A stretch of 64,000 nucleotides of DNA from Streptomyces sp. ADI95-17 (lineage in GTDB: Bacteria > Actinomycetota > Actinomycetes > Streptomycetales > Streptomycetaceae), in NCBI RefSeq assembly GCF_003846175.1, contig NZ_ML123047.1, forward strand, positions 173,525 to 237,524. Reading direction: 5' to 3'. Under the pieces are notes generated by a model, which was not told the DNA's origin, did not search any database, and saw only the letters and a list, made by a program, of their open reading frames with translations. The translations under genes were made by a program, and so were the position numbers. This document shows positions 41,797 through 50,090 of the stretch, piece after piece (the stretch's first letter is position 1; each line of letters begins with the position of its first letter).

Positions 41797-43011
41797 CTAG
41801 CGCCGGGCGACGACCTCGCCCAGCACCCGCGCCGCCCGCTCCACGTCCGCGAAACCGACGTACAGCGGGGTGAACCCGAACCGGAGCACGTCCGGCCGGC
41901 GCAGGTCCCCGACCACGCCCCGGGCGATGAGCTCGCTCATCACCGGCTCCGCGTCCTCGCAGCGCAGCGCGACCTGGCTGCCGCGCTCGGCGTGCGCGAC
42001 CGGGGTCACCGGGACGGCCCGGCCCTCGGGCAGGTACCGCGCGACGCACTCCAGGAAGAAGTCCGTCAGCGCCAGGGACTTGGCCCGTACCGCCTCGACG
42101 GACACCCCGTCCCACACGTCGAGGGACGCTTCGAGCGCCAGCATCGAGAGGATGTCGGGGGTGCCGACCCGGCCTCGTACCGCGCCGTCGGCCGGGGCGT
42201 ATCCGGGGGTCATGCCGAACGGGTCGGCGTGCGACGTCCACCCCGGCAGGGGCGAGTCGAAGGCCGCCTGGTGGCGCTCGGCGACGTAGATGTAGGCGGG
42301 CGAACCGGGGCCGCCGTTCAGGTACTTGTACGTGCAGCCGACCGCCAGGTCCACGCCGTGCTCGTCGAGACCGACGGGCAGGGCGCCCGCGCTGTGGCAC
42401 AGGTCCCAGATCGCGATGCCGCCCGCCGCGTGCACCGCGGCGGTGAGTCCGGGCAGGTCGTGGAGCCTGCCGGTGCGGTAGTCGACGTGGTTGAGCAGCA
42501 CGGCCGCGGTACGGGGGCCCAGCGCGCCGGGCACCTCGGCCGGGGTGACCGGGACCAGGCTGTGGCCGGTCATCCGGGCGGCGGACTCGGTGATGTACCC
42601 GTCCGTGGGGAAGGTCGTCGCGTCGACGAGGATCTCGTCGCGCTCCCGGGACGCCAGCCGGCTCGCGGCGACGACCGCCTTGAAGACGTTCACGCTGGTG
42701 GAGTCGCCCACCACGATCTGCCCGGCGGCGGCCCCGACGAGCGGGGCGATCCGGTCACCGATCCGTTCCGGCGCGGTCCACCAGCCGCTCTCGTCCCAGG
42801 ACCGGATGCGCAGCTCGCCCCACTCGCGGGTGAGGACCTCCTGCACCCGGGCGGGCACGTGCGCGGGCAGCGCGCCGAGCGAGTTGCCGTCGAGATAGAC
42901 GGTGTCGTCCAGGACGAACAGCTTCCGCCGGTCCGCGAGCGGGTCGGCGGCGTCGAGTGCCGCGGCACGCGCGGCGAGGTCCTCGGACCTGGTCACGGAG
43001 GTCTCAGACAT
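41797..43011 (-). CDS. kynU: Kynureninase
   Basis: The protein is 404 aa. This PLP enzyme cleaves kynurenine to anthranilate and alanine. Visible features are VYLDGNSLGALPAHVPARVQ at the N-terminus, IVVGDSTSVNVFKAVVAA, the Asp motif IWDLCHSAGALPVGLD, and the PLP Lys in GCTYKYLNGGPGSPAYIYVA. The ATG at 43011 overlaps the tryptophan dioxygenase stop by 8 bp. The product anthranilate can feed catabolism, tryptophan recycling or specialised metabolites. Confidence 0.95.
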   Translation of the reverse strand: MSETSVTRSEDLAARAAALDAADPLADRRKLFVLDDTVYLDGNSLGALPAHVPARVQEVLTREWGELRIRSWDESGWWTAPERIGDRIAPLVGAAAGQIVVGDSTSVNVFKAVVAASRLASRERDEILVDATTFPTDGYITESAARMTGHSLVPVTPAEVPGALGPRTAAVLLNHVDYRTGRLHDLPGLTAAVHAAGGIAIWDLCHSAGALPVGLDEHGVDLAVGCTYKYLNGGPGSPAYIYVAERHQAAFDSPLPGWTSHADPFGMTPGYAPADGAVRGRVGTPDILSMLALEASLDVWDGVSVEAVRAKSLALTDFFLECVARYLPEGRAVPVTPVAHAERGSQVALRCEDAEPVMSELIARGVVGDLRRPDVLRFGFTPLYVGFADVERAARVLGEVVARR

Positions 43012-43852
43012 GGCTTCGCGCCGTCCACAGTTCGGGGAAGACGTTCTTCGTGGCCCGCTTCTCCAGCCAGGCGACCCCGGCGGAGCCACCGGTACCGGTC
43101 TTCGAGCCCATCGCGCGCCGGGTGGCGACCAGATGGTCGTTGCGCCAGCGCCACACCAGCTCACCGACGTCGGTGAGCGCCTCACCCAGCCGGACCAGCT
43201 CGTCGTGGTGCTCGGGGTCCGCGTAGATCTCCGCCCAGACCGCCTCGACCTCGGGGGACGGCTCGTACTTCCGCGTCAGGTCCCGGCCGAGCACGGCCTG
43301 CGGTATCGCGAACCCGCGCCGGGCGAGCAGCGCCAGCGTCTCGTCGTACAGACCCGGCTCGGCGAGCGCCTTCTCCAGCTCGGCGTGGACACGCGGCGCG
43401 CCCCGGTGCGGCACCAGCATGGACGCGGACTTGTCGCCGAGCAGGAACTCCATCCGCCGGTACATCGCCGACTGGAAACCGGAGCCCTCGCCGAGCGCGG
43501 AGCGGTAGGAGTTGAACTGGGCGGGGGTGAGCTGGGCGAGCGGGGTCCAGGAGGCGTTGAGCGCCTCCAGCTCCCGCACCGACCGCTTGAGGGCGTCGCG
43601 CGCGACGTTCAGCCGGTCCTCGCGCAGGGCGTGCGCGGCGGTCTCCCACTCATGGACGATGACGGTGAACCACAGCTCCATGACCTGGGTGGTGACCAGG
43701 AAGACCATCTCGCCCGGATCGTCGGAGCGAGGGTGCTGGAGATGGGTCAGGACATCCGCCTGGACATAGTCCTCGTACGGAGTCGTTCCCGCGAAGTCGA
43801 GGTGCGGGGTCTGCGCACCGGTGGCTTCGGGGTCGGGGTGGATCGTCGACAT
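43004..43852 (-). CDS. kynA: Tryptophan 2,3-dioxygenase
   Basis: The protein is 282 aa. It is the haem enzyme that opens the indole ring of tryptophan to N-formylkynurenine. Conserved blocks are TPYEDYVQADVLTHLQHP, FLVTTQVMELWFTVIVHEW, the haem-His region WRWRNDHLVATRRAMG, and GTGGSAGVAWLEKR near the C-terminus. It is the first gene of the three-gene kynurenine operon and overlaps kynureninase. The promoter lies within 43853-44012. Confidence 0.95.
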   Translation of the reverse strand: MSTIHPDPEATGAQTPHLDFAGTTPYEDYVQADVLTHLQHPRSDDPGEMVFLVTTQVMELWFTVIVHEWETAAHALREDRLNVARDALKRSVRELEALNASWTPLAQLTPAQFNSYRSALGEGSGFQSAMYRRMEFLLGDKSASMLVPHRGAPRVHAELEKALAEPGLYDETLALLARRGFAIPQAVLGRDLTRKYEPSPEVEAVWAEIYADPEHHDELVRLGEALTDVGELVWRWRNDHLVATRRAMGSKTGTGGSAGVAWLEKRATKNVFPELWTARSHV

Positions 43853-44012
43853 TGCTGTCTCCTCGACACGAGCTTCCGGGTAGCGGTCCGCCCCTTCCAT
43901 GAGGTGATGGAGCTCCGGTCCCCTGTCGGCATCCTAAACGGACGCCCCACAAGCGCGCAGACCCCGCAGACGTACCACCGTCCACGGGGTCCGACCCGTC
44001 CGGGCCCGGGCT

Positions 44013-44067
44013 GCTAGGGCCTCTCGTTTGGATCCTGCCGGGCTCGAACCAAACGAAAGACCCTAGC
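44013..44067. repeat. Imperfect inverted repeat element, 19-bp arms
   Basis: Arms 44013-44031 and 44049-44067 pair at 17 of 19 positions around a 17-nt loop. The right arm includes the stop codon of the DUF3151 gene. It may terminate that gene, or be a remnant of a small inverted-repeat mobile element. Confidence 0.6.
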
Positions 44068-44476
44068 CGAGCGTCTCGGCCGCGGTGGGCGAGGAATCGC
44101 GCAGGAACGTCGAGCAGCGCTCGTACTCCTCCTGCTCGCCGATCGCCCGCGCGGCCCGCGCCAGGGCGTGCAGGGCGCGCAGGAAGCCGCGGTTCGGCTC
44201 GTGCTCGAACGGCACCGGGCCGTGGCCCTTCCAGCCGGCCCGGCGCAGCGCGTCGAGGCCGCGGTGGTAGCCGGTGCGGGCGTAGGCGTACGACTCGACG
44301 ACGCGGCCGCCGTCGTACGCCTCGTCGGCGAGCTGCGCCCAGGCCAGGGAGGAGGTCGGGTACTTCGCGGCGACATCGGCGGGGGCCGTGCCGTTCGCCA
44401 GCAGCTCGCGCGGCTCCGGGTCGTCGGGCAGATGGGTCGGGGGAGGTCCCCCGAGCAGGTTCTCGTGGATCGACAT
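44063..44476 (-). CDS. DUF3151 family protein
   Basis: The protein is 137 aa, soluble, starting at MSIHENLLGGPPPTHLPDDP. It is almost all helical (SSLAWAQLADEAYDGGRVVE, SYAYARTGYHRGLDALRRAG, GFLRALHALARAARAIGEQE), giving a TPR-like appearance. This matches DUF3151, a conserved actinobacterial family of unknown function usually found near the fba or kynurenine region. It is about 60 bp downstream of the MFS gene on the same strand. Confidence 0.85.
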   Translation of the reverse strand: MSIHENLLGGPPPTHLPDDPEPRELLANGTAPADVAAKYPTSSLAWAQLADEAYDGGRVVESYAYARTGYHRGLDALRRAGWKGHGPVPFEHEPNRGFLRALHALARAARAIGEQEEYERCSTFLRDSSPTAAETLG

Positions 44477-44534
44477 GGGTTCAAGTGTGCCTGGCGCCCA
44501 CCCGCCGGGGGTACCCGGGCACCGGCGTGCGCGG

Positions 44535-46127
44535 TCAGCTCGCGCCCGGTTTCCGCTCCTCCTCGTGCGCCGGTTCCAGGGGCGGTGCGGCGATCCCGCA
44601 GTGCACCGTGCACTCGGGCCGCGCCTGCTCCTCCTCGTCCGCCGTGACCAGGGGTCTGCGTACGGTCGCCCAGGCGATCGCGGCCCCCAGCACCAACAGC
44701 CCGGCACACATCGGCATGGCCCGGCGGAAGGTCGCGGCGAACTCGCCGGCGTTCCGGTAGGCCTCCGGGCCCATTCCGGCGAGCAGCGGCAGCGCGGCCA
44801 CCGCGATCAGCCCCGCGGCGCGGGCGGCCGCGTTGTTGATCCCGCTGGCGAGACCGGCCCTGGCGGTGTCCACGGAGGCCAGGACGGTCGCGGTGAGCGG
44901 TGCGACCAGGGTGACGAGCCCGACGCCGAGCACCGCGACCGCGGGGAGCACATCGGTGAGGTAGCCGGAGAGGGTGTTCGACCCGGGCCCGACCCGCAGC
45001 ATCAGCAGCATTCCCGCGGCGGCGATCAGCGGCCCGGCGGTGAGCGGGATGCGGGGCCCGATGCGCTGGCCCAGTTCGCCCGAGGCGGCCGAGAAGAACA
45101 GCATCAGGACGGTCGTCGGCAGCAGCGCCGTACCCGCGCCGAGCGCCGAGTACCCGGCCACCACCTGGAGCTGGATCGCGGAGAGGAAGAAGTAGCCGCC
45201 GAGCGCCGCGTACACGCAGAGGGTGATCACATTGACGGCGGTGAACTGCCGGGACGCGAAGACCGAGGGCGGCAGCATCGGTTCCGCCCGGGTGCGTTCC
45301 ACCCGTACGAAGACCGCCCCGAGCAGCACCCCGCCGACGGCCGTCCCGATCACCGCCCCGGACGCCCCCTGCGCCGGCGCCTCGATCAGCGCATAGGTCA
45401 CCAGGGCGAGGGCCAGCGCCGCGAGCACGGCGCCCAGCACGTCGAAGCGCCCGTGCGCGTGCGGGTCACGCGATTCCGGCACGTGGCGCAGCGCCACCGG
45501 CACACAGACCGCGGCGAGCGGCACATTGAGCAGGAACACCCACCGCCAGCCCGGCCCGTCGACCAGATATCCGCCGACGAACGGCCCGACGGCGGCCCCG
45601 CCCAGTCCCGACCACAGCCCGACCGCGCGGGCCCGGTCGTCGGGGTGGAAGCTCGCCTGGATCAGGGCCAGCGAGCCGGGCGTGAGGAGCGCCCCGCCGA
45701 TGCCCTGGAGGGCGCGGGCGGCGATCAGGACGACGGCGTTCGGCGCCAGTCCGCACAGCACCGACGCGGCGGCGAACCAGACGACCCCGACGACGAAGAC
45801 CCGGCGCCGCCCGTACCGGTCGCCCAGGGCGCCGCCGAGGAGGATCAGCCCGGCGAGGGTCAGCATGTAGGCGTTGACGGTCCACTGGAGGGCGGCCATG
45901 TCGGTGCCGAGATCCTTGCCGATGCGGGGCAGCGCGACGTTGATGACGGTGGAGTCCAGCATGGCCATGCTGGAGCCGAGGACGGTGGTCAGGACGACCC
46001 AGCGCCCGGGGGCGGAGGCGACGCGGATGGCTCCCGGGTCCGCCGCACCGGCCGCGTCTGCTGCATTGGCTGCATCGGCTGCGTCAGGCATACGAGCAGC
46101 ATCCCCGCTCCGCTGCGGGAGGGCCAT
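44535..46127 (-). CDS. MFS exporter (DHA2, 14-helix)
   Basis: The protein is 530 aa. It begins with an Ala/Asp-repeat tail (DAADAANAADAAGAAD). Helix 1 motif D1 is LGSSMAMLDSTVINVALP, the loop motif A is GGALGDRYGRRRVF, and the antiporter motif C is GPFVGGYLV. About 14 helices follow and the tail is charged (TADEEEQARPECTVHCG). Members pump dyes, antibiotics or disinfectants with protons. ATGs at 46127 and 46091 are both plausible starts. No adjacent regulator is obvious. Confidence 0.9.
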   Translation of the reverse strand: MALPQRSGDAARMPDAADAANAADAAGAADPGAIRVASAPGRWVVLTTVLGSSMAMLDSTVINVALPRIGKDLGTDMAALQWTVNAYMLTLAGLILLGGALGDRYGRRRVFVVGVVWFAAASVLCGLAPNAVVLIAARALQGIGGALLTPGSLALIQASFHPDDRARAVGLWSGLGGAAVGPFVGGYLVDGPGWRWVFLLNVPLAAVCVPVALRHVPESRDPHAHGRFDVLGAVLAALALALVTYALIEAPAQGASGAVIGTAVGGVLLGAVFVRVERTRAEPMLPPSVFASRQFTAVNVITLCVYAALGGYFFLSAIQLQVVAGYSALGAGTALLPTTVLMLFFSAASGELGQRIGPRIPLTAGPLIAAAGMLLMLRVGPGSNTLSGYLTDVLPAVAVLGVGLVTLVAPLTATVLASVDTARAGLASGINNAAARAAGLIAVAALPLLAGMGPEAYRNAGEFAATFRRAMPMCAGLLVLGAAIAWATVRRPLVTADEEEQARPECTVHCGIAAPPLEPAHEEERKPGAS

Positions 46128-46153
46128 CGGGCGGCGGCCCCTTCCGCAGCGGG

Positions 46154-46966
46154 TCAGCCGGCCAGGTGGACGGAGGGGCGGCGGTCGCCCGTGCCGTCCC
46201 AGTCCACCCGGAAGCCGGCTTCGCGGAACGCCCCTGCGACGAGTTCACCGGCCTGCTTCATCTTCCGGGTGGAACCGTCCGGGGCGCCCCAGAACGCCAG
46301 GAAGAGGCGCCCCGTCTCCCGGGCACGCTCGGCGTCCTGGCGCGTGTAGTAGCAGAACCCCACCAGGCCGTCCGGGCCGTGGCCCCGCCGCTCGGCGGCG
46401 TCGGAGCAGTCGTCGAATCCGTCGGACTGGGTGGTGCCCGCGCCGGCGAGGGCGACGAACCCGGCCGCGTCCAGCCCGTCCAGCACCTTCCCGATCCGTT
46501 TCCTCGCCTCGCGCCACTGCGCCCGCGACAGCTTCCGCTCCGGCGCGGGAGCCTCCTCGTCGGGTGCCGGCGGCTCGATCCCGGCGGCGGCCGCCAACAG
46601 CGCGGCGACCTCCGGAACCCAGGCGTTGACGGTGATGTGGTTGCCGTGGCCGTCGGTGATGTCGGGCTCCGCCCCACGGGCGATAAGCAGCTCGACCGCT
46701 TCGGGCGACTGCGAGAACTCGGCGGCAAGGTACAGGGCGGTGCGCCCGTCGCCGCCCGGATGCTCGACGGGCGCACCGGCGTCCAGCAGCGCGGCGAGCA
46801 CGGCGGCCGCACGGACCGGGTCCGCCTCCGCGCCCATCGCGGCCCGGTGCAGCAGACTCCACCCCTGCTCGTCGACCGCGCCGGCGTCGGATCCGGCGTC
46901 CAGGGCGGCCCGTACGGCCGCGAGATCACCGTTGTGCGCGGCCTCGAAGGCGTCCATCGGCGGCAT
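46154..46966 (-). CDS. Ankyrin-repeat protein with C-terminal DUF6891-like domain
   Basis: The protein is 270 aa. Residues 4-130 form three or four ankyrin repeats (AAHNGDLAAVRAALDAGSDA, GWSLLHRAAMGAEADPVRAA, GRTALYLAAEFSQSPEAVEL). After a Pro/Glu-rich linker, the C-terminal domain (SRAQWREARKRIGKVLDGL, FDDCSDAAERRGHGPDGLVG, FCYYTRQDAERARETGRLFL) resembles DUF6891. It probably mediates protein interaction. The ATG at 46966 lies 2 bp beyond the upstream MalY-like stop, so the two are co-expressed. Confidence 0.82.
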   Translation of the reverse strand: MPPMDAFEAAHNGDLAAVRAALDAGSDAGAVDEQGWSLLHRAAMGAEADPVRAAAVLAALLDAGAPVEHPGGDGRTALYLAAEFSQSPEAVELLIARGAEPDITDGHGNHITVNAWVPEVAALLAAAAGIEPPAPDEEAPAPERKLSRAQWREARKRIGKVLDGLDAAGFVALAGAGTTQSDGFDDCSDAAERRGHGPDGLVGFCYYTRQDAERARETGRLFLAFWGAPDGSTRKMKQAGELVAGAFREAGFRVDWDGTGDRRPSVHLAG

Positions 46967-46968
46967 GT

Positions 46969-48144
46969 CTACGACGCCCGTGCCGTCACCGTCCGCACGC
47001 CCCGGATCAGCGCCTCCACCCCGGCCTCCGCCTTGGCCCGCGGGCACCCCACGTTCAGCCGGACGAAGCCCTCCGCGCCGTACACCCCGCCCGGCATCAC
47101 CGCGACCTTCTCCTGCTCGATCAGCACCCGCTGCAACGCCTCGTCGTCCTCGATCCCGGCGGGCCGCAGATCGATCCAGGCCAGATAGCCGGCCTGCGGC
47201 GGCTGCCACCCCAGCTCCGGGAACGCCTCGTCCAGCCTTCGTGCGACCAGCGCCAGATTCCCGGCCACGTACTCCCGCAGCGCGTCCAGCCACGCCGCCG
47301 ACTCCCGGTACGCGGCGATGTGCGCGGTCAGCGACAGCACCGCCGGGGAGGCGAGCCCCTCGGCCGTCTCCATCCGGCGCAGGAACTCCGTCCGGTCGGC
47401 CGGATCGCCGATCAGCCCGTACGAACCGCTCAGCGCCGGGAAGTTGAACGCCTTGGACGCGGAGGTGATCAGCGCCCAGCGGCCGTCGCCCGCGACCCGG
47501 GTCCACGGCACATGCGTATGCCCCTCGTGCACGAAGTCCGCGTGTATCTCGTCGCTGATCACCGCGACCCCGTACCGCGCGGCGAGCGACGCCGTCTCGT
47601 CCAGCTCGGCCGCCGTCCACACCCGGCCGGTCGGGTTGTGCGGGGAGCACAGGACCAGGACCTTGCTGTCGGGGCGGGCCAGCTCACGTTCCAGCGCGGC
47701 CCGGTCCCCCACCGGCACGCCCCGCAGCTCGCGCCCGAGCCCGGTGATCGCCTTGCGGAAACCGTCGTACGTGGGGGTGTGGACGACCACCCCCTCGCCC
47801 GGCGACGTCCACATCTGCAACAGCTGGGAGAGCTGGCTGAGCACGGAGGGCCCGTAGACCAGCTGCCCGGTGTCCACCTCCGTGCCGTACCGCGTCGCGT
47901 ACCAGTGGGCTATCGCCGAACGGAAGTCGTCCTGCCGCCAGTCGGTGTAGCCGAACACCCCGTGGTCGAGACGGGAGCGCAGCGCGCCCAGCACCTCCGG
48001 GGCGGTCTCGAAGTCCATGTCGGAGATGGTGAACGGCAGCAGCCCGTCCACCCCGAACCGGTCCGCCACCCCGTCCCACTGGACGCACCAGGTGCCCCGG
48101 CGGTCGACGACGGTGTCGAAGTCATAGCGCGCGCTGGAACTCAC
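46969..48144 (-). CDS. MalY/PatB-type PLP-dependent C-S beta-lyase / aminotransferase
   Basis: The protein is about 391 aa from a GTG preceded by AAGGGG (VSSSARYDFDTVVDRRGTWC). It has the MalY/PatB opening (FTISDMDFETAPEVLGALRS), VYGPSVLSQLSQLLQMWTSP, CSPHNPTGRVW, ISDEIHADFV, and the PLP Lys in ITSASKAFNFPALSG. Family members cleave cystathionine or cysteine conjugates and may also transaminate. It is transcribed after fba but isolated from it by a terminator, and is followed closely by the ankyrin gene. Confidence 0.92.
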   Translation of the reverse strand: MSSSARYDFDTVVDRRGTWCVQWDGVADRFGVDGLLPFTISDMDFETAPEVLGALRSRLDHGVFGYTDWRQDDFRSAIAHWYATRYGTEVDTGQLVYGPSVLSQLSQLLQMWTSPGEGVVVHTPTYDGFRKAITGLGRELRGVPVGDRAALERELARPDSKVLVLCSPHNPTGRVWTAAELDETASLAARYGVAVISDEIHADFVHEGHTHVPWTRVAGDGRWALITSASKAFNFPALSGSYGLIGDPADRTEFLRRMETAEGLASPAVLSLTAHIAAYRESAAWLDALREYVAGNLALVARRLDEAFPELGWQPPQAGYLAWIDLRPAGIEDDEALQRVLIEQEKVAVMPGGVYGAEGFVRLNVGCPRAKAEAGVEALIRGVRTVTARAS

Positions 48145-48199
48145 AGCGACCCCTTGAATATGCGTCTGTCGGAGATTGGACATGTGTCTGCCGGACATG

Positions 48200-48237
48200 C
48201 CGTGGGCCCGGCACCCCGAGGGGTACCGGGCCCACGG
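48200..48237 (-). terminator. Terminator of fba
   Basis: Arms 48200-48217 and 48220-48237 pair at 17 of 18 positions. The top pairs must open to form a loop. It lies 20 bp beyond the fba stop. Confidence 0.85.
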
Positions 48238-48256
48238 CCACACTTCGTACCGGCTG

Positions 48257-49279
48257 CTACTTCAGCTTGGTGCCGGTGGAGCGCAGGTTGGCGCAGGCCT
48301 CCGTGACGCGCTTGGCCATGCCCGCCTCGGCGGACTTGCCCCAGCTGCGCGGGTCGTAGACCTTCTTGTTGCCGACCTCGCCGTCGACCTTCAGCACACC
48401 GTCGTAGTTGCGGAACATGTGGTCCACGATCGGGCGGGTGAAGGCGTACTGGGTGTCGGTGTCGAGGTTCATCTTCACGACGCCGTTCTCCAGCGCGGTG
48501 GCGATCTCCTGCTCGGTGGAGCCGGAACCGCCGTGGAAGACGAAGTCGAACGGGGACGTCACGCCGTACTTGGCGCCGACGCCCTCCTGGAGGTCCTTCA
48601 GCAGCTCGGGACGGAGCACGACGTTGCCCGGCTTGTAGACGCCGTGGACGTTGCCGAAGGAGGCGGCCAGCAGGTAGCGGCCCTTCTCGCCCAGGCCGAG
48701 CGCCTCGGCGGTGCGCAGCGCGTCGTCGACGGTGGTGTACAGCTCGTCGTTGATCTCGTGCGTGACACCGTCCTCCTCGCCGCCGGTCGGGGTGATCTCG
48801 ACCTCAAGGATGATCTTGGCGGCGGCGGCCTTGGCCAGCAGCTCCTGGCCGATGGCCAGGTTGTCGGCGAGGGTCTCGGCCGAACCGTCCCACATGTGGC
48901 TCTGGAACAGCGGGTTCTCGCCGCGGGCGACGCGCTCGGCGGAGATGTCGAGCAGCGGACGCACGTAGCCGTCCAGCTTGTCCTTGGGGCAGTGGTCGGT
49001 GTGCAGGGCGACGGTGACGTCGTACTTGGCCGCGACGATGTGCGCGAACTCGGCCAGGGCGACGGCGCCGGTGACCATGTCCTTGTTGTACTGGCCGCCC
49101 AGGAACTCCGCCCCACCGGTGGAGATCTGGACGATGCCGTCGCTCTCCGCCTCCGCGAAGCCGCGCAGTGCAGCGTGCAGGGTCTGGGTCGACGTCACAT
49201 TGATGGCCGGGTAGGCGAACTTGCCTGCCTTCGCCCGGTCGAGCATCTCGGCGTAGACCTCGGGGGTTGCGATGGGCAT
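48257..49279 (-). CDS. fba: Class II fructose-bisphosphate aldolase
   Basis: The protein is 340 aa. The zinc-dependent glycolytic/gluconeogenic aldolase is recognised by FAYPAINVTSTQTLHAALRG, the metal/substrate block VALHTDHCPKDKLDGY, the second metal site NVHGVYKPGNVVL and the phosphate loop FVFHGGSGSTEQEI. The ATG at 49279 (MPIATPEVYAEML) is the standard start. It is a single gene with its own terminator. Confidence 0.97.
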   Translation of the reverse strand: MPIATPEVYAEMLDRAKAGKFAYPAINVTSTQTLHAALRGFAEAESDGIVQISTGGAEFLGGQYNKDMVTGAVALAEFAHIVAAKYDVTVALHTDHCPKDKLDGYVRPLLDISAERVARGENPLFQSHMWDGSAETLADNLAIGQELLAKAAAAKIILEVEITPTGGEEDGVTHEINDELYTTVDDALRTAEALGLGEKGRYLLAASFGNVHGVYKPGNVVLRPELLKDLQEGVGAKYGVTSPFDFVFHGGSGSTEQEIATALENGVVKMNLDTDTQYAFTRPIVDHMFRNYDGVLKVDGEVGNKKVYDPRSWGKSAEAGMAKRVTEACANLRSTGTKLK

Positions 49280-49327
49280 CTGACCGCTCCTTGGGATATG
49301 CGGGTGTGCGTGCTGGTTCCCTGACCT

Positions 49328-49351
49328 GGGGGCGACGTCATCGTCGCCCCC
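49328..49351 (-). terminator. Terminator-like hairpin upstream of fba
   Basis: GGGGGCGAC (49328-49336) and GTCGCCCCC (49343-49351) form a perfect 9-bp stem with a 6-nt loop. It can end transcription arriving from pyrE. Confidence 0.75.
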
Positions 49352-49439
49352 ATCTTCCCAGACTCTCGCTCCGGCTCCACCCGGCCCATCGCCCTGGCGT
49401 TCGGGCGCACCGGGCGCAGGCATGTGGAAGGGGCGGGCC

Positions 49440-49453
49440 GTTTCACGTGAAAC
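49440..49453. other. parS centromere site
   Basis: GTTTCACGTGAAAC is a perfect 14-bp palindrome identical to the Streptomyces parS core bound by ParB. It lies in the gap between pyrE and fba. Confidence 0.9.
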
Positions 49454-49497
49454 CACCCACCCCCGGAAGAAACCGCAGGTCAAAGCCCGATGTCGGC

Positions 49498-50037
49498 TCA
49501 GGCCAGGTCGAGATCGGCCACCGAGTAGACGTGGACGTACGGCAGCCCGGCCTCGGCGATGGCCCCAGCCGCGCCCCGCTCCACGATCACGGCCACGGCC
49601 ACGACCTCGCCACCGGCCTCGCGCACCGCCTCGACGGCCGTCAGCGGCGAACCACCGGTGGTCGAGGTGTCCTCCACCACCAGGCAGCGGCGGCCCTTCA
49701 CGTCCGTGCCCTCGATGCGGCGCTGCATCCCGTGCGCCTTCTGCGCCTTGCGGACGACGAACGCGTCCAGCTCCTGCCCGCGCGCGGCGGAGGCGTGCAG
49801 CATCGAGGTGGCGACCGGGTCGGCGCCCAGCGTCAGCCCGCCCACGCAGTCGTAGTCCAGCTCGGCGGTGGCGTCGAGCATGACCTGACCGACCATCGGA
49901 GCGGCCTTGCCGTCCAGCGTGATGCGGCGCAGGTCGATGTACCAGTCGGCTTCAAGACCCGAGGAGAGGGTCACCTTGCCGTGTACCACGGCCTTGTCCT
50001 TGATCTGCTGGAGCAGCTCAGCACGTACGTCACTCAT
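49498..50037 (-). CDS. pyrE: Orotate phosphoribosyltransferase
   Basis: The protein is 179 aa. It couples orotate to PRPP to give OMP in pyrimidine synthesis. The PRPP-binding motif is CLVVEDTSTTGGSPLTAVEA, preceded by GLTLGADPVATSMLH and the flexible-loop segment VVRKAQKAHG. The N-terminus (MSDVRAELLQQIKDKAVVHG) fixes the start at 50037. The other pyrimidine genes are not here. Confidence 0.96.
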   Translation of the reverse strand: MSDVRAELLQQIKDKAVVHGKVTLSSGLEADWYIDLRRITLDGKAAPMVGQVMLDATAELDYDCVGGLTLGADPVATSMLHASAARGQELDAFVVRKAQKAHGMQRRIEGTDVKGRRCLVVEDTSTTGGSPLTAVEAVREAGGEVVAVAVIVERGAAGAIAEAGLPYVHVYSVADLDLA

Positions 50038-50090
50038 GGCTACGAGCTTAGAGGCTGTCCGGCGGACCGCCGCCGGGGTCGGATCCGGGG

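Noticed and set aside
44032..44060. tRNA T-arm-like sequence on the minus strand (GGTTCGAGCCC)
   Set aside because: No D-arm, anticodon arm or acceptor stem can be built around it; the surrounding complementarity is the inverted repeat instead.
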